Below, in pieces: positions 10,013 through 18,962 of a DNA stretch of 64,000 bases (positions within the stretch are counted from its first letter, which is position 1; each line of letters starts with the position of its first letter). The notes beneath the pieces are model-generated. The model had not been told where the DNA came from. It did no database searches and saw only the letters and a list, made by a program, of their open reading frames with translations. The stretch lies in assembly GCA_905221605.1 (NCBI GenBank), contig CAJNDS010001101.1, positions 273,501-337,500 on the forward strand. The letters are read 5' to 3'. The position numbers and the translations under genes are program-made. The DNA comes from Symbiodinium natans. Its lineage: Eukaryota; Sar; Dinophyceae; Suessiales; Symbiodiniaceae.

Positions 10013-10094
10013 TAGGGTTTAGGGTTTAGGGTTTAGGGTTTAGGGTTTAGGGTTTAGGATATAGGGTTTAGGGTTTACGATTTAGGGTTTAGGG
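10013..10094 (+). repeat. Interstitial telomere-like array (TTTAGGG)
   Basis: Eleven units with ATATAGGG and ACGATTTAGG variants near the right end. Confidence 0.95.
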
Positions 10095-10203
10095 CACTCT
10101 TAAAGCCCAAGAAGATGGCTGTACCGAGAGGCAAAAGCAAGGCTGAAGCAGAGCACGGCGCACCATTCTTTCGCGCTGGTGAGACGCCTCACCTGAAGGA
10201 CAT

Positions 10204-10256
10204 GGGTTTAGGGTTTAGGGTCTAGGGTTTAGGGTTTAGGGTTTAGGGTTTAGGGA
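10204..10256 (+). repeat. Interstitial telomere-like array (TTTAGGG)
   Basis: Seven units. It ends abruptly at 'gggacatggggg', the left edge of a family K-like element. Confidence 0.95.
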
Positions 10257-10370
10257 CATGGGGGTTCACGAAAAGAGGGGGCTCCTAAAATAGACAGCCG
10301 GCAAGTAGAATCCCCCTTATAAAGCAGGACCCCAAAAAGGTACCCCTGATCTCGGAAACCCCACATGGGG
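10257..10370. mobile_element. Family K-like element, one end replaced by ITS
   Basis: 'tagaatcccccttataaa', 'ggaccccaaaaaggtacccc' and 'tctcggaaacccc' match the family K words at 11398-11510, 18320-18455 and 47722-47828. The left side abuts the TTTAGGG array at 10204-10256. Confidence 0.55.
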
Positions 10371-10487
10371 TTGTATAAAAACCCCGTTATAAATCTATTC
10401 ATCCGTTCTAGGGTTATCGATTTTCTTGTTGATGATCGTTTTACAGGGTTTTGTGGAACAACCGACAACTTCATGCCTTAGAACCGA

Positions 10488-10712
10488 TATTTTCGTTGAT
10501 TGTAGTACAAGCTTAGTACGCAGTACTGGAAACGCCGTCCCCGTGAGCCGGCAGGATTTTCGTTGATTTGAAGTACAAGCTTAGTACTGGAACCGCCGTC
10601 CCCGTGAGCCGGCAGGATTTTCGTTGATTTGTAGTACAAGCTTAGTACTGGAACCGCCGTCCCCGTGAGCCGGCTGGATTTTCGTTGATTTGTAGTACAA
10701 GCTTAGTACTGG
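10488..10712. repeat. 61-bp tandem repeat, four copies
   Basis: Landmark 'attttcgttgatttgtagta' starts at 10489, 10556, 10617 and 10678. The period is 61 bp, the first unit being six bases longer because of a duplicated 'gtac' word. Each unit contains 'caagcttagtactgg' and 'cgccgtccccgtgagccgg'. The last copy is truncated. Copies are almost identical, so the expansion is recent. Confidence 0.95.
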
Positions 10713-10917
10713 TGTCGCCTGCCTGCCGCGATGCAGCAATCAGGACGTTTTATAACCTTATCGTTTTTCTTGATTATCGTTTTACGAGTCAGGGGCACTG
10801 CCCCAAACGCTTAGGGCAGCTCCTTTCATAAATTGAATGCGCGGGGTTTTGATACAGCCCCACATTGAAATGGGGGCTTTCGGGCCTCGGGTTAATAGTA
10901 GGGTCTAGCAGGGCTTA

Positions 10918-10966
10918 GGGTTTAGGGTTTAGGGTTTAGGGTTTCGGGTTTAGGGTTTAGGCTCCC
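10918..10966 (+). repeat. Short TTTAGGG array
   Basis: Six units with one TTTCGGG variant. Confidence 0.93.
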
Positions 10967-11189
10967 TCTTTTTGGCAGCCACTGAATCCAACCAGGGCCT
11001 AGGAGGCAGGCGGGGATTCGGGTTTAGATGTTTCGAAGCCTGCAAGCCTTTCGCTTCTCAGCGCAACGTCAACCCTAAGCCCTAAACCCTGACCCCCAAA
11101 CCCAGAAAGCGCTCCCGCCGTGCAAGGCCACCATATGCCTAACTCTAAACCCTAATGTAGGGGCCTTAATAATTGGAACAAACAGGGTT

Positions 11190-11207
11190 CGGGGGGGGGG
11201 GGGGGGG
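11190..11207 (+). repeat. Poly-G tract
   Basis: About seventeen consecutive G, next to 'tattatagtacaatta'. Confidence 0.9.
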
Positions 11208-11397
11208 TATTATAGTACAATTACAAAGGGACCATAAGGGAAGACCATTAGTAGTTATTCCTGAGCCTACAACCCTAATTGTGAACAAGCGCCTCGTAGG
11301 TCAGACCGACGAGCTTCCCAGCAGATAGGAAGAAACAGAACGCAGCAAAGGCCACGAGCTGTTGAATGGCCTTGGTAGCCCAGCAACTATTCTGCTA

Positions 11398-11510
11398 GTT
11401 CACGATACTAGGGGTGCCCCTTTTTGGGGTCCCTATTATAAGGGGAATCCTACTATTTGGGGATCTGTATTAAGGGGCCCCTTATTCTCGTAAACCCCCC
11501 CAATTTGAGA
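11398..11510. mobile_element. Foldback element family K
   Basis: Contains 'ggggtgcccctttttggggt', 'cctattataaggggaatcct', 'actatttggggatctg' and 'ttattctcgtaaaccccccc'. Related copies are at 46905-46990, 18320-18455 and 47722-47828. Confidence 0.6.
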
Positions 11511-11550
11511 GTTTACTGTTCTGAAGGAACCTAGAACCCAAGAAGGCAGA

Positions 11551-11614
11551 GGGTTTAGGGTTTAGGGTTTAGGGTTTAGGGTTTAGGGTTTAGGGTTTAG
11601 GGTTTAGGGTTTAG
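11551..11614 (+). repeat. Interstitial telomere-like array (TTTAGGG)
   Basis: Nine perfect units. Confidence 0.97.
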
Positions 11615-11852
11615 GAAGGGCACCGCTGGGCCGCCAAGTGGCAGTCATCAGGAAGCCGATCGGAACGCCTTGTAACCCATTCCTCATTCTGTTCTCAGGA
11701 GCCCCCCCCGCGTGGATACACGGAAGAAAAATCGTGACTATGATGGTTATACTTGCTATACTTCTGATACCAAAAACAAGCCCAACGCCCCTTAATGAAG
11801 GAATATACCTGAGATCAGATTAAAGATTCTTAACATGATTTAGGGTATATGC

Positions 11853-11912
11853 CATAAACCCTAAACCCTTAAACCCTGGGCCTAGACCCTAAACCCTAAC
11901 CCCTAAACCCAA
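11853..11912 (-). repeat. Degenerate CCCTAAA array
   Basis: CCCTAAA with CCCTTAAA, CCCTGGGCC and CCCCTAAA variants; opposite in direction to the next array. Confidence 0.88.
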
Positions 11913-11987
11913 AACTGGTCGGGTGTCTCCTGGTCCACCATCATCTGAGAGAGAACCGCCTTGACGTAGCGGTTCCTTTAAAATTCG

Positions 11988-12239
11988 GGTTAGGGGTTTA
12001 GGGGTTTAGGGGTTTAGGGGTTTAGGGGTTTAGGGGTTTAGGGGTTTAGGTGTTTAGGGGTTTAGGGGTTTAGGGGTTTAGGGGTTTAGGGGTTTAGGGG
12101 TTTAGGGGTTTGGGGGTTTAGGGGTTTAGGGGTTTAGGGGTTTAGGGGTTTAGGGGTTTAGGGGTGTAGGGGTTTAGGGGTCTAGGGGTTTAGGGGTTTA
12201 GGGGTTAGGGGTTAGGGTTTAGGGGTTTAGGGGGTTTAG
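11988..12239 (+). repeat. Homogeneous TTTAGGGG (8-bp) variant array
   Basis: Roughly twenty-eight consecutive TTTAGGGG units with very few changes (TGTTTAGGGG, TTTGGGGG, GTGTAGGGG, GTCTAGGGG). A pure 8-mer array is best explained by local amplification of one variant unit rather than by repeated addition from a 7-mer template. Confidence 0.97.
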
Positions 12240-12280
12240 TGTAGCTGAACGGGATACTTGGGATTTTAAAGTACTTCCTA

Positions 12281-12421
12281 TATCCCAGAGAGCCCACTAT
12301 GCACCCCGTTTATGGGGAAGATACCTTAGACAAAATTAAGGTGTCCTGGAAAAAATCAGGATTCCTAGAAGTTTAAGGTATATTCCTTTGACAAGGGGTA
12401 TTGATGGGCTCTCTAGGATAG
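12281..12421. mobile_element. Foldback element family C, diverged
   Basis: The left end 'cccagagagcccactatg' and right end 'ggggtattgatgggctctct' are inverted; the interior has 'aaggtatattcctttga'. Longer and more diverged than 37697-37808. Confidence 0.7.
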
Positions 12422-12506
12422 CGACTTTGTAGCCCAAGAAAACACTTTTGGACCCAAAGCTGTATACAGGTGCAAGGTCTTGTCGGAATGAAGGTATCTG
12501 AATGTA

Positions 12507-12550
12507 GGGAAGCCGTAAACCCTAAACCCCAAACCCCAAACCCTAAACAG
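12507..12550 (-). repeat. Short CCCTAAA/CCCCAAA array
   Basis: Five units with CCCCAAA variants. The frame at 12470-12709 that runs through it is not supported as a gene. Confidence 0.85.
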
Positions 12551-12632
12551 GAGTTTCAAGTTTGGGGTTTAAGGGTTTGGGGCGGTTTTTTAAGGTTGGT
12601 GCCTCCAGTCAGAGGGGGCCTCGGGGGCTTTA

Positions 12633-12755
12633 CACAAAGAGCCCAATACCCCTTAATTAAGGCATACGTTAAATCATATCAGGAATCCCTTTATACTTAT
12701 ACTTTGTAGATTCCCCCAAACCCTAAACCCTAAACCATTGGGCTCTTTGAGTGGT
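12633..12755. mobile_element. Family C element with CCCTAAA insert near its right end
   Basis: Left arm 'acaaagagcccaatacccc' and the interior 'aaatcatatcaggaatccc' are intact. Just before the right end 'attgggctctttgagtgg' there is 'ccctaaaccctaaacc' in place of the usual 'ttaattaaggagt' bases seen at 35470-35485 and 49500-49533. Confidence 0.8.
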
Positions 12756-12844
12756 TGGGGGCTAAAGCTTGGGGCCCAGGATTTCATGTTTGGGGCTCTC
12801 TCGTGTTTCGAATCTCCCAAATGCTCTGAACCACAAAGCAACGT

Positions 12845-12874
12845 TAGGGTTTAGGGTGTAGGGTTTAGGGTTCA
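12845..12874 (+). repeat. Short TTTAGGG array
   Basis: Four units, one of them GTGTAGGG. Confidence 0.88.
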
Positions 12875-12879
12875 GGAAA

Positions 12880-13350
12880 TCCCTACCACCCCGACACATG
12901 CTGAAGGAAATCCCAAACCCCTTCATCAGGCCGGGAACATCCCCGTCTGTGCCCCGAAGAAGACAAGCAGGATCGGGAAGGTGCCACAACTTGCGCAGCA
13001 AGCCTCAGTTGGTCTTCAAGAGTAATTTCAATAATTAGGGGTTAAGGAGTTCGGGGCGCCACTTTATTCTTGGAGTTGGAGTTTGGATTTTCTGAAACGT
13101 GGGAGATGGGCCGAACAACAAATGACACTAAGAGAACTCCGACTGCTGCGTGCAACTGTTCGTAGACACCTGTGAATCTTTGGTCCCAAACTTCAGGGTT
13201 GTTTTTGACAACATTTTGTCAACAGAGCTGAAACAAAACCAACAACAAAGAAAATCCCGAGATGAACCCCGACAAGCCCGAAAGCCAAACCTCAGCCGTC
13301 TAGACCAGACCTGGGTGAGTAGGTTCCCCAGCAACTCCTGAATAATAACT
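12880..13350. other. Unassigned unique sequence
   Basis: About 470 bp without ITS. Overlapping 63- and 68-codon frames on opposite strands at 13128-13341 contain no recognised motif. I see nothing here that decides between intron, exon remnant and intergenic DNA. Confidence 0.4.
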
Positions 13351-13444
13351 GGTTCTTAGTAGGGAATGAGGGAATGAGGTACCCTAGATTATCCCTTAAA
13401 GGGTACATATAGGGTCCTAATTCCCTCATTCCCTACTAAGAACC
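13351..13444. mobile_element. 94-bp near-perfect hairpin (foldback element)
   Basis: The outer 25 bases at each end are perfect inverse complements (left begins 'ggttcttagtagggaatgag'; right ends 'ctcattccctactaagaacc'). The loop side contains 'ccctagattatcccttaaagg'-type inverted words. This is the cleanest hairpin in the window, probably a recent MITE copy. Confidence 0.85.
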
Positions 13445-13556
13445 GGGGGGTTTAGTAAGGAACCCCCAAAACAAAGGACCTAGGTGAAGGCCCCAAGTGA
13501 AAGGGACAGGGGTCTCAGACACCGTGAAGCTTGGGACTTGAGTTTCGGGGTTGCCC

Positions 13557-13635
13557 CTAAACCCTAAACCCTAAACCCTAAACTACCCCAAATCCCAAAC
13601 CCCAAACCCCAAACCCCAAACCCTAAACCCTAAGG
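13557..13635 (-). repeat. CCCTAAA/CCCCAAA array
   Basis: Four CCCTAAA, then CCCCAAA repeated four times, then CCCTAAA; a locally amplified variant. Confidence 0.93.
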
Positions 13636-13756
13636 GTTGAGGAGCAGGTTCGGCGCTTCAAGAACTCGGGGTACAAGCTAACGTTGCATGGCATTGCCGG
13701 AAGGCGGAGGGATTGAGCCCGAACAGACGCTAAAGCATGGTTGGCCTGAACGTCTC

Positions 13757-13827
13757 ATAGGGTTTAGGGTTTAGGGTTTTGAAGCTTAAAGTTTAGGGTT
13801 TAGGGTTTAGGGTTTAGGGTTTAGGGC
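13757..13827 (+). repeat. Interstitial telomere-like array (TTTAGGG)
   Basis: Eight units interrupted by 'ttgaagcttaaag'. It forms the downstream edge of the gene-like segment. Confidence 0.95.
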
Positions 13828-14094
13828 AGTTATGATGCTCCAAACTGTTTCCTGCTCGTAAGGCAACGGTCTGGTCTAACTTCTGCCACAGGTGTTGCAG
13901 GGAAGCTCGCAACAAGTCTTCGGGCAACACAGCAGCCAGCAACTGTACAATGTTCACTAAATGGCCAAAGTTGTGACAAACCCCTCCGTTGCTCCATGAC
14001 GGATTCCCGCAAAGAAGCGCGAAGAGTCGCACAATCTTGCCAAGAAGGCGAGGGCGAGCTGAACTATACATAAAGTCTGAAGTCTGAAGCCTGG
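13828..14094 (-). pseudogene. Possible decayed exon next to RCC1 motif
   Basis: A minus-strand frame here continues past the RCC1 motif in a different phase. It reads as a protein-like, helix-compatible sequence, including 'HLVNIVQLLAAVLPEDLLRA' and ending near 'VALRAGNSLEHHN'. I do not recognise a family. The last words are loosely reminiscent of the RCC1 'VALRAG..HTCAL' pattern, but this is weak. If coding, it needs a frame change or intron relative to 14095-14160, and it ends at the ITS at 13827. Confidence 0.25.
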
Positions 14095-14160
14095 TGGGAC
14101 AGCACACTGGCCGGAGTCATTCCGCCCGAAGCACACGAGCTCGCCAGAGGCTTTGAGCGC
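14095..14160 (-). pseudogene. RCC1-repeat fragment
   Basis: Minus-strand translation from 14160 gives ALKASGELVCFGRNDSGQC followed by AVP. This is the second half of an RCC1 blade ('CAL-x-x-SG-x-LVCFG-x-N-x-x-GQC-x-VP'). Just upstream in frame is a TGA codon, preceded by 'cgccag', which could instead be a 3' splice site ending in AG. It lies on the same strand as, and downstream of, the larger RCC1 remnant at 16300-16925, so both may belong to one gene. Downstream the frame departs from RCC1 sequence. Seen directly: the motif. Inferred: membership of one gene and its decay. Confidence 0.6.
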
Positions 14161-14800
14161 ACCTCACTGGCGGAGGTTGAAACGGGGAGGGGAGAAGTCT
14201 ATCTTTACATATGCGTACACATGAGTATTCTGCATGTCTCTGTACATTGTGGTGTTAATGCGGTTAAACTCTTCGTATCGACCTACGCTTTCATGGTGCT
14301 GAATGTCCAACTGTGACCGCGTCGGCCTGAATTGAAGTCACGAAATGGCATGTTCAATGCTCCTTTCCCGTGTGGCTCCCTGCTGCGCAGGTTGCAAGTC
14401 ACCATTGAACTGCACGGAAAACTGGTTGACACTGGGCTGAAATCTCTCAGTTTCTTTGGATTTGCTTGGAAACTTTGGCTTCTCACCTTGGGGGTTTGGA
14501 GTTTAGGGTTTACGGAAACTCAAACCAGTTTCCGTTTGAAGAAATAAACATTCCGACGCTCGAGCCTTGAAACGATTTTCGGGTCTAGGGTGTAGTGCTT
14601 ACGGCTTTCAAACGGCTGTCCACGCACGGAAGGTTGAAGATTCCTGAGAACACGTCCAAGAATCTCTCATCTTCAATCAGCTTTGGGCAGGTGTCGGAAT
14701 CCCCAACTTACAAACCATTGAAAAAAACATCATGATCAAGTCAAGAATGTCGCAGAAAACCTTTCCGGAGATCTTCAATCTTCAGTCTTCGATTTGCGGG
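14161..14800. other. ITS-poor sequence between RCC1 traces
   Basis: About 640 bp nearly free of ITS. It includes 'gaagattcctgagaac', 'aatctctcatcttcaatc' and 'gatcttcaatcttcagtctt' near 14635-14790, which resemble words of the palindromic array at 7248-8030. Overlapping frames at 14283-14547 on both strands show no known motif. Confidence 0.4.
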
Positions 14801-14811
14801 AATTCAGATGC

Positions 14812-15446
14812 AGCATAACGCCCCCAATAATATACAAAACAGCTCTCTGCAGCAGACTGCTGGAGGACCCCCCACCAATAGGCAAAACAAATCTACATAG
14901 CGGAATTCCCCGTAAGCAAAACTATTCTGTGCAGTCAACCCGTGAGAAACTCAAGTCGGAAACTGAAATCTTCGAAAAATGTTGCAAACTCATGAAAAAC
15001 AAGACTTGATCAGGTAAATATGTTAAATATGTTCCGGTGTTTCGCAGAATACCCCGGCTAAGCTAAGCCGCTAAGCAATTTACCTCATCGAATCAACCGA
15101 TGAGCAAAGCGGTTCTATGGAGTAGAACTGCATGTTGTAGAACGTCCCAATATGCAAAGCAACTGTAAATGCACTGGTAGGAATGAAGTGTCACAACAAG
15201 CAACATATGCGTGTGTAGTAGACCCCGAATCAGATCGCAGTACTTTCTGTAGTAGACGCCCCCGATATTCAAAACCAGTCTGTGTAAACGCCACAGTAAG
15301 CAAAGCACAAACACCCCCACTAGGGAATCTCGATTACGCAGCAGAACGAGCCCACCCCCCCCCCCCCACCCACCCCGCAGATTAAGTAGAATGCTGCAAT
15401 AAGCAAAAAATGGAACGCCCAACAAGCAAAACTATTCTGTCTGCTA
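14812..15446. repeat. Degenerate repeat of 'gtagtagaacgcccc..aataagcaaaac' words
   Basis: Words such as 'gtagtagac', 'gtagaacg', 'aacgccc', 'caataagcaaaa' and 'gcaaaactattctgt' recur near 14818, 14880, 14915, 15120, 15140, 15215, 15250, 15290, 15390 and 15425, in the same order with irregular spacing. It suggests an old tandem repeat of about 35-60 bp. The 110-codon frame at 15093-15425 lies within it and is not convincing as a gene. Confidence 0.4.
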
Positions 15447-15450
15447 CAAG

Positions 15451-15556
15451 GGTTGAGGGTTTAGGGTTGAGAGTTTAGGGTTGAGGGTTTAGGGTTTTAG
15501 GGTTTAGGGTCGAGGGTTTAAGGTTTAGGGTTGAGGGTTGAGGGTTTATGGTTTGG
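15451..15556 (+). repeat. TTTAGGG/TTGAGGG array
   Basis: Alternating TTTAGGG and TTGAGGG units, with TCGAGGG. It lies between the two RCC1 traces and is the only sizeable ITS in 13.9-17.05 kb. Confidence 0.93.
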
Positions 15557-16299
15557 GTACTCCCGGAAGCGGCACCTACGAAGTGGGGATTGTGTGTAAA
15601 TTGTGCCTTGGCTTGCGGACACTGGATACGGGGTTCCAAATTCAGGCACAGAATTCGACCAAGTCGACTTCGGACAATCGCAATCCGGTCACATAGCTAT
15701 TTTGATAGCAGTTGAGTTGGCTTTGTCCGTTACTTGTTGAAACTCCCAGTTTGAGGTCTGGGCAGACAACCCAACTTTGTTAACGGCTGGCCTCCCCATT
15801 TTCTCGTAGCCTTGTCAAGGGAATCGAAAGGCTGAAGCCTTTGCCGAGCAAAAACATTTTGCAACAGCTGGTTTCCCACTTTTCCTAGCCTGACGCCTGG
15901 CAGATTCAGAGGATTACGAAGGTGGGCAATGTGGCAAAAAACCTTCTGTTTTGCAGGAGTCGACGGGCGGGTGGGGTGCTTACTCGTCGCTTGGTCAAAC
16001 AGCTGGTGAACTAGTGAACACTGAAGTGCGAGATGCTGAGCCCTAAACCTTAGAACCTTGACCCCAACAAAAAAAGAAGCAGCTAGCCATCTAGCCCACA
16101 ACCCCTGAGCCCTAAATCCAAGCCCAAAGCAGCCAAACAATTACCCAGCACCCAAGGCGCAAGTGTGGGCGTAGCCTGCCGCGAATAATAGTCACGCATG
16201 ACCTGAAGCACCATGTCAGACTGACTCTTGCAGTATGAATTTAGAAGTTGAGACACAGTTCCGACAAGTAGTCCGTGGTCAGATGCATGTGCAGTGGAT
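15557..16299 (-). other. ITS-free segment downstream of RCC1 remnant
   Basis: A 136-codon minus-strand frame (15730-16140), and the tail of the RCC1-containing frame (16083-16300), run through here. Neither matches a family that I recognise. It could be intron or decayed 3' coding sequence of the RCC1-like gene. Confidence 0.35.
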
Positions 16300-16925
16300 T
16301 GCGGAAACCCCCAATTGCCCGGCGTGTCGCACTGGCCGCGCTGGTTGCCGCCAAAACAGACCAACTGGTCATGCGTGGTAATTGCGCACGTGTGATGCTG
16401 GCCTGCAGCGACAGCTAGGACAGGACCAAGGCATGGCGGTACGTTGCAACTCGCAGGTGATCCAAGGCAGACGAGCTCTCCACTTGCCTGCAATGGTGTG
16501 GTAGAATCCTGCCGCAACTGCCACGACTCGCCCGAGATCTGCTGGCACATTGCACAGTCCGGTGTCATTACGCCCACAGTAGGAGAGCGCCCCAGACGCT
16601 GCCAAAAAGCAGGCGTGAGCAAGCCCGACGGCGACGCAAGATACCCGCCCGACCACGTTTGACGGGAAGTTGCCATCCACAATCGCGCCGAAACGAACGA
16701 GCTGCCCGCTGCGAGATATGGCGTATGTTGACCTGGATGTTGCAGCCACTGGGATCTGGCATTCCGAGAGATGCCGGTTACTGTTCACCAAGAGCTGCAA
16801 AGACTGTTGGACATGTTGTAGGGCAATGGTTGATGCATGGACACCCAGCAGAGGTGATAAACGTCGAGGCCCAGAATGCGAGGACCCGGCCAGCCGTCCG
16901 GAATGCGCAAGCGCACAATCGCCAT
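16300..16925 (-). pseudogene. RCC1-like repeat protein gene remnant (frameshifted)
   Basis: Two overlapping minus-strand frames share four RCC1-type repeats. Frame one (16800 to about 16495) carries AISRSGQLVRFG, then VSCVAVGLAHACFLAASGAL, YCGRNDTGLCNVPADLG and RVVAVAAGFYHT. Frame two resumes with TPLQASGELVCLG, CNVPPCLGPVLAVAAGQHHT, then CAITTHDQLVCFGGNQRGQC and DTP. The switch falls within the expected HTCAL-x-ASGEL motif, where about five bases appear missing, so a deletion rather than an intron is likely. Further upstream a 46-codon frame (16925-16785) begins MAIVRLRIPDGWPGPRILG and also needs a frame change to join. In RCC1 proteins such repeats form a beta-propeller, often used in protein or chromatin binding. 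No intact copy is present, and splice sites cannot be resolved from sequence alone. Confidence 0.72.
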
Positions 16926-17091
16926 GGCAAACTCAGACTCTAGCTCACCCTTCCTTCAGGAATCAACCGGTATCCCTGAAAGTGCTTACTTGGAGGCATC
17001 GCGGAAACATGATTTCTCATTCAACGCGACGTCCGTCTTCCACCTGAGTGTGAAGTTGTGTTTAATTCCTTCCGTAAGCTGACCCCAGACC

Positions 17092-17111
17092 CTGGACCCT
17101 AAACCCCAACC

Positions 17112-17143
<32 letters not shown>

Positions 17144-17228
17144 ACCCTAAACCCTAAACCCTAAACCCTAAATCCTAAACCCTAGACCCTAGACCCTAAA
17201 CCCTAAACCCTAAACGCTAAACCCCAAC
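17092..17228 (-). repeat. CCCTCAA then CCCTAAA array
   Basis: Six CCCTCAA units are followed by CCCTAAA units with CCCTAGA variants; variants are grouped in blocks. Confidence 0.95.
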
Positions 17229-17330
17229 AGGCCCTCAGCCTCAGCCCCTGCAGTAGGGGAGCTCGGAGCAGCAGGCCGAGTCCAAGGGCCAGCAACGACG
17301 GGAGGCCTCCGCCACATCCGAAAGGATCCT

Positions 17331-17672
17331 AGGGTTTAGGGCTAGGGTTTAGGGTTTAGGGTTTTGGGTTTAGGGCTTAGGGTTTAGGTTTTAGGGTTTA
17401 GGGCTTAGGGCTAGGGCTTAGGGCTTAGGGCTAGGGCTTAGGGTTTAGGGGTTTAGGGGTTTGGGGGTTTAGGGGTTTAGGGGTTTAGGGGTTTAGGGGT
17501 TTAGGGGTTTAGGGGTTTAGGGGTTTAGGGGTGCAGGGGTTTAGGGCTTAGGGTTTCTGGCTTTAAGGTTAAGGGAATAGGGGTTTAGGGTTTTAGGGCT
17601 AGGGTTTCAAGTTAGGGGTTAAGGGGTTAAGGGGGTTAGGGTTTAGGGGTTCAGGGTTCAGGTTCAGGGCCT
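17331..17672 (+). repeat. Long variant array: TTTAGGG, CTTAGGG, GCTAGGG and TTTAGGGG blocks
   Basis: About 340 bp. It starts with canonical and GCTAGGG units, then CTTAGGG/GCTAGGG alternation, then a run of about eleven TTTAGGGG units (17442-17535), then degenerate units. The block structure indicates successive local duplications. Confidence 0.93.
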
Positions 17673-17854
17673 AGGGTGCTCCAGTTTGGACTCCTCACGG
17701 TGGTAGCCCTCGGGGCTCGGGACCTTTAGTTCAGGTACCCCAAACACAGATGCGCTAAGTCCGAAAACTCCTACACAAAAGCCCGAGGCGCCAAACCCCA
17801 CTTGGTATCTAAACCTGAACGTTAAAAACACAACAAACACTAGACCCCCCCCAC

Positions 17855-18000
17855 AAACAAAAAACATATAAAGTAACAATAATAATAAGAGTAAATAAAA
17901 ATAGTACTAACAATAATAACAATGATCGGAATAATCATAAGAATAATCGTAGTAGTAATCATAATAATAATAACAACAACAATAATGATAATTCTCAAAG
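17855..18000. repeat. A-rich AATAAT/TAATCATA microsatellite
   Basis: AATAAT, AACAAC and AATCATAAT words. Low-complexity I/V-rich frames on both strands are artefacts. Confidence 0.88.
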
Positions 18001-18300
18001 AAAACGCTCTACAGCCCTGTAACCGCCAGCCAGCACCTAACAAAAACCCGGCAGACAACCTAAAACCCCTAACAAAACACATAAGAACCCTTACAAAACC
18101 CTTAAGACTTCCAAGCCCTCAAAGCCTAACGCAACAAAACCCTATAAATTCCCTTCAAAACCGTCACGGCTTACGAACCCTCAAAGCCTAATTTAACAGA
18201 AACGCAACAAAACCCCTTCAAAATCCTTACGACTTACAAATCCTCAACACCCCTTCGCAAGCATCGCAGTTACTTGAGGAGGCTTACAAAGAAAGATACG
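18001..18300. other. Degenerate 'cctaaaacccctaacaaaa' region
   Basis: C- and A-rich sequence with 'cttacaaaacccttaagact', 'aaccctcaaagcctaa' (twice) and 'gcaacaaaaccc' (twice), indicating a diverged duplication of about 70 bp. The 89-codon plus-strand frame reflects this composition. Confidence 0.4.
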
Positions 18301-18319
18301 TGACCCCTAACATAGACTC

Positions 18320-18455
18320 CCAAATAGTAAGACTCCCTTATGATAAGGACCCCCAGTAAGGAAATTATGCCCTACACCCTAAACCCTAAACCCTAAACCC
18401 TTATAATAAGGACCGCCCGATAAGGTACCCCAAATTTCGGAAAACCCCCATTCCG
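18320..18455. mobile_element. Family K element interrupted by CCCTAAA array
   Basis: 'caaatagtaagactccctta' and 'gataaggaccccc' on the left, 'ataataaggaccgcccg' and 'aaggtaccccaaatttcgga' on the right. In the middle is a CCCTAAA array (about 18372-18400). It resembles 47722-47828, which has no array at this point. Confidence 0.65.
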
Positions 18456-18498
18456 TTTTAAACGCGGCTCGGGGGTCTTGGGACGTCTCGCCACTGGT

Positions 18499-18612
18499 TC
18501 AGGGTTTAGGGTTTAGGGTTTAGGGTTTAGGGTTTAGGGTTTAGGATTTAGGGTTTAGGGCTTACCCTCAACCCTGAAACCTAAACCCTAGAGGGTTTAG
18601 GGGTTTAGGATT
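18499..18612 (+). repeat. TTTAGGG array with internal CCCTAAA reversal
   Basis: Eight TTTAGGG units run into 'gggcttaccctcaaccctg' and 'cctaaaccctagagg', then return to GGTTTAGG. This is a small head-to-head reversal inside one array. Confidence 0.88.
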
Positions 18613-18687
18613 CAGGAGGGGGGCGGCCAGGCGGCGTAACTTTTTGATCTACGGTTACGGCTCTTATGCGGCTTACAAGCCCTGCAA

Positions 18688-18745
18688 GCCCTAAACCCTA
18701 AACCCCAAACCCCTAAACCCTACACCCTAAACCCTAAACCGGACG
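18688..18745 (-). repeat. CCCTAAA array
   Basis: Seven units with CCCTACA and CCCCAAA variants. Confidence 0.92.
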
Positions 18746-18857
18746 AGACCCTAAACCCTTCTCCACAATAGAAGTGGAGGCCACAGAAAACGGCTCGTGC
18801 CTTGCTTTGCCTTGGCTGCTTTGCGCCATGGGATTTTGGGGCCTGGGGTTTAGGAAC

Positions 18858-18962
18858 CCTAAACCCTAAACCCTACAAGCCCCATAAGCCCTATAAACCC
18901 TACAAACCCAATAAACCCTATAAACCCTAAACCCTAAACCCTAAACCCTGAACCCTAAATCC
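18858..18962 (-). repeat. CCCTAAA/CCCTATAA/CCCTACAA array
   Basis: Units of seven and eight bases alternate, with CCCTATAAA and CCCTACAAA variants in the middle. Confidence 0.92.

Noticed and set aside
15093-15425. 110-codon minus-strand frame
   Set aside because: Lies in a degenerate repeat and contains a G-run-encoded polyglycine; nothing recognisable.
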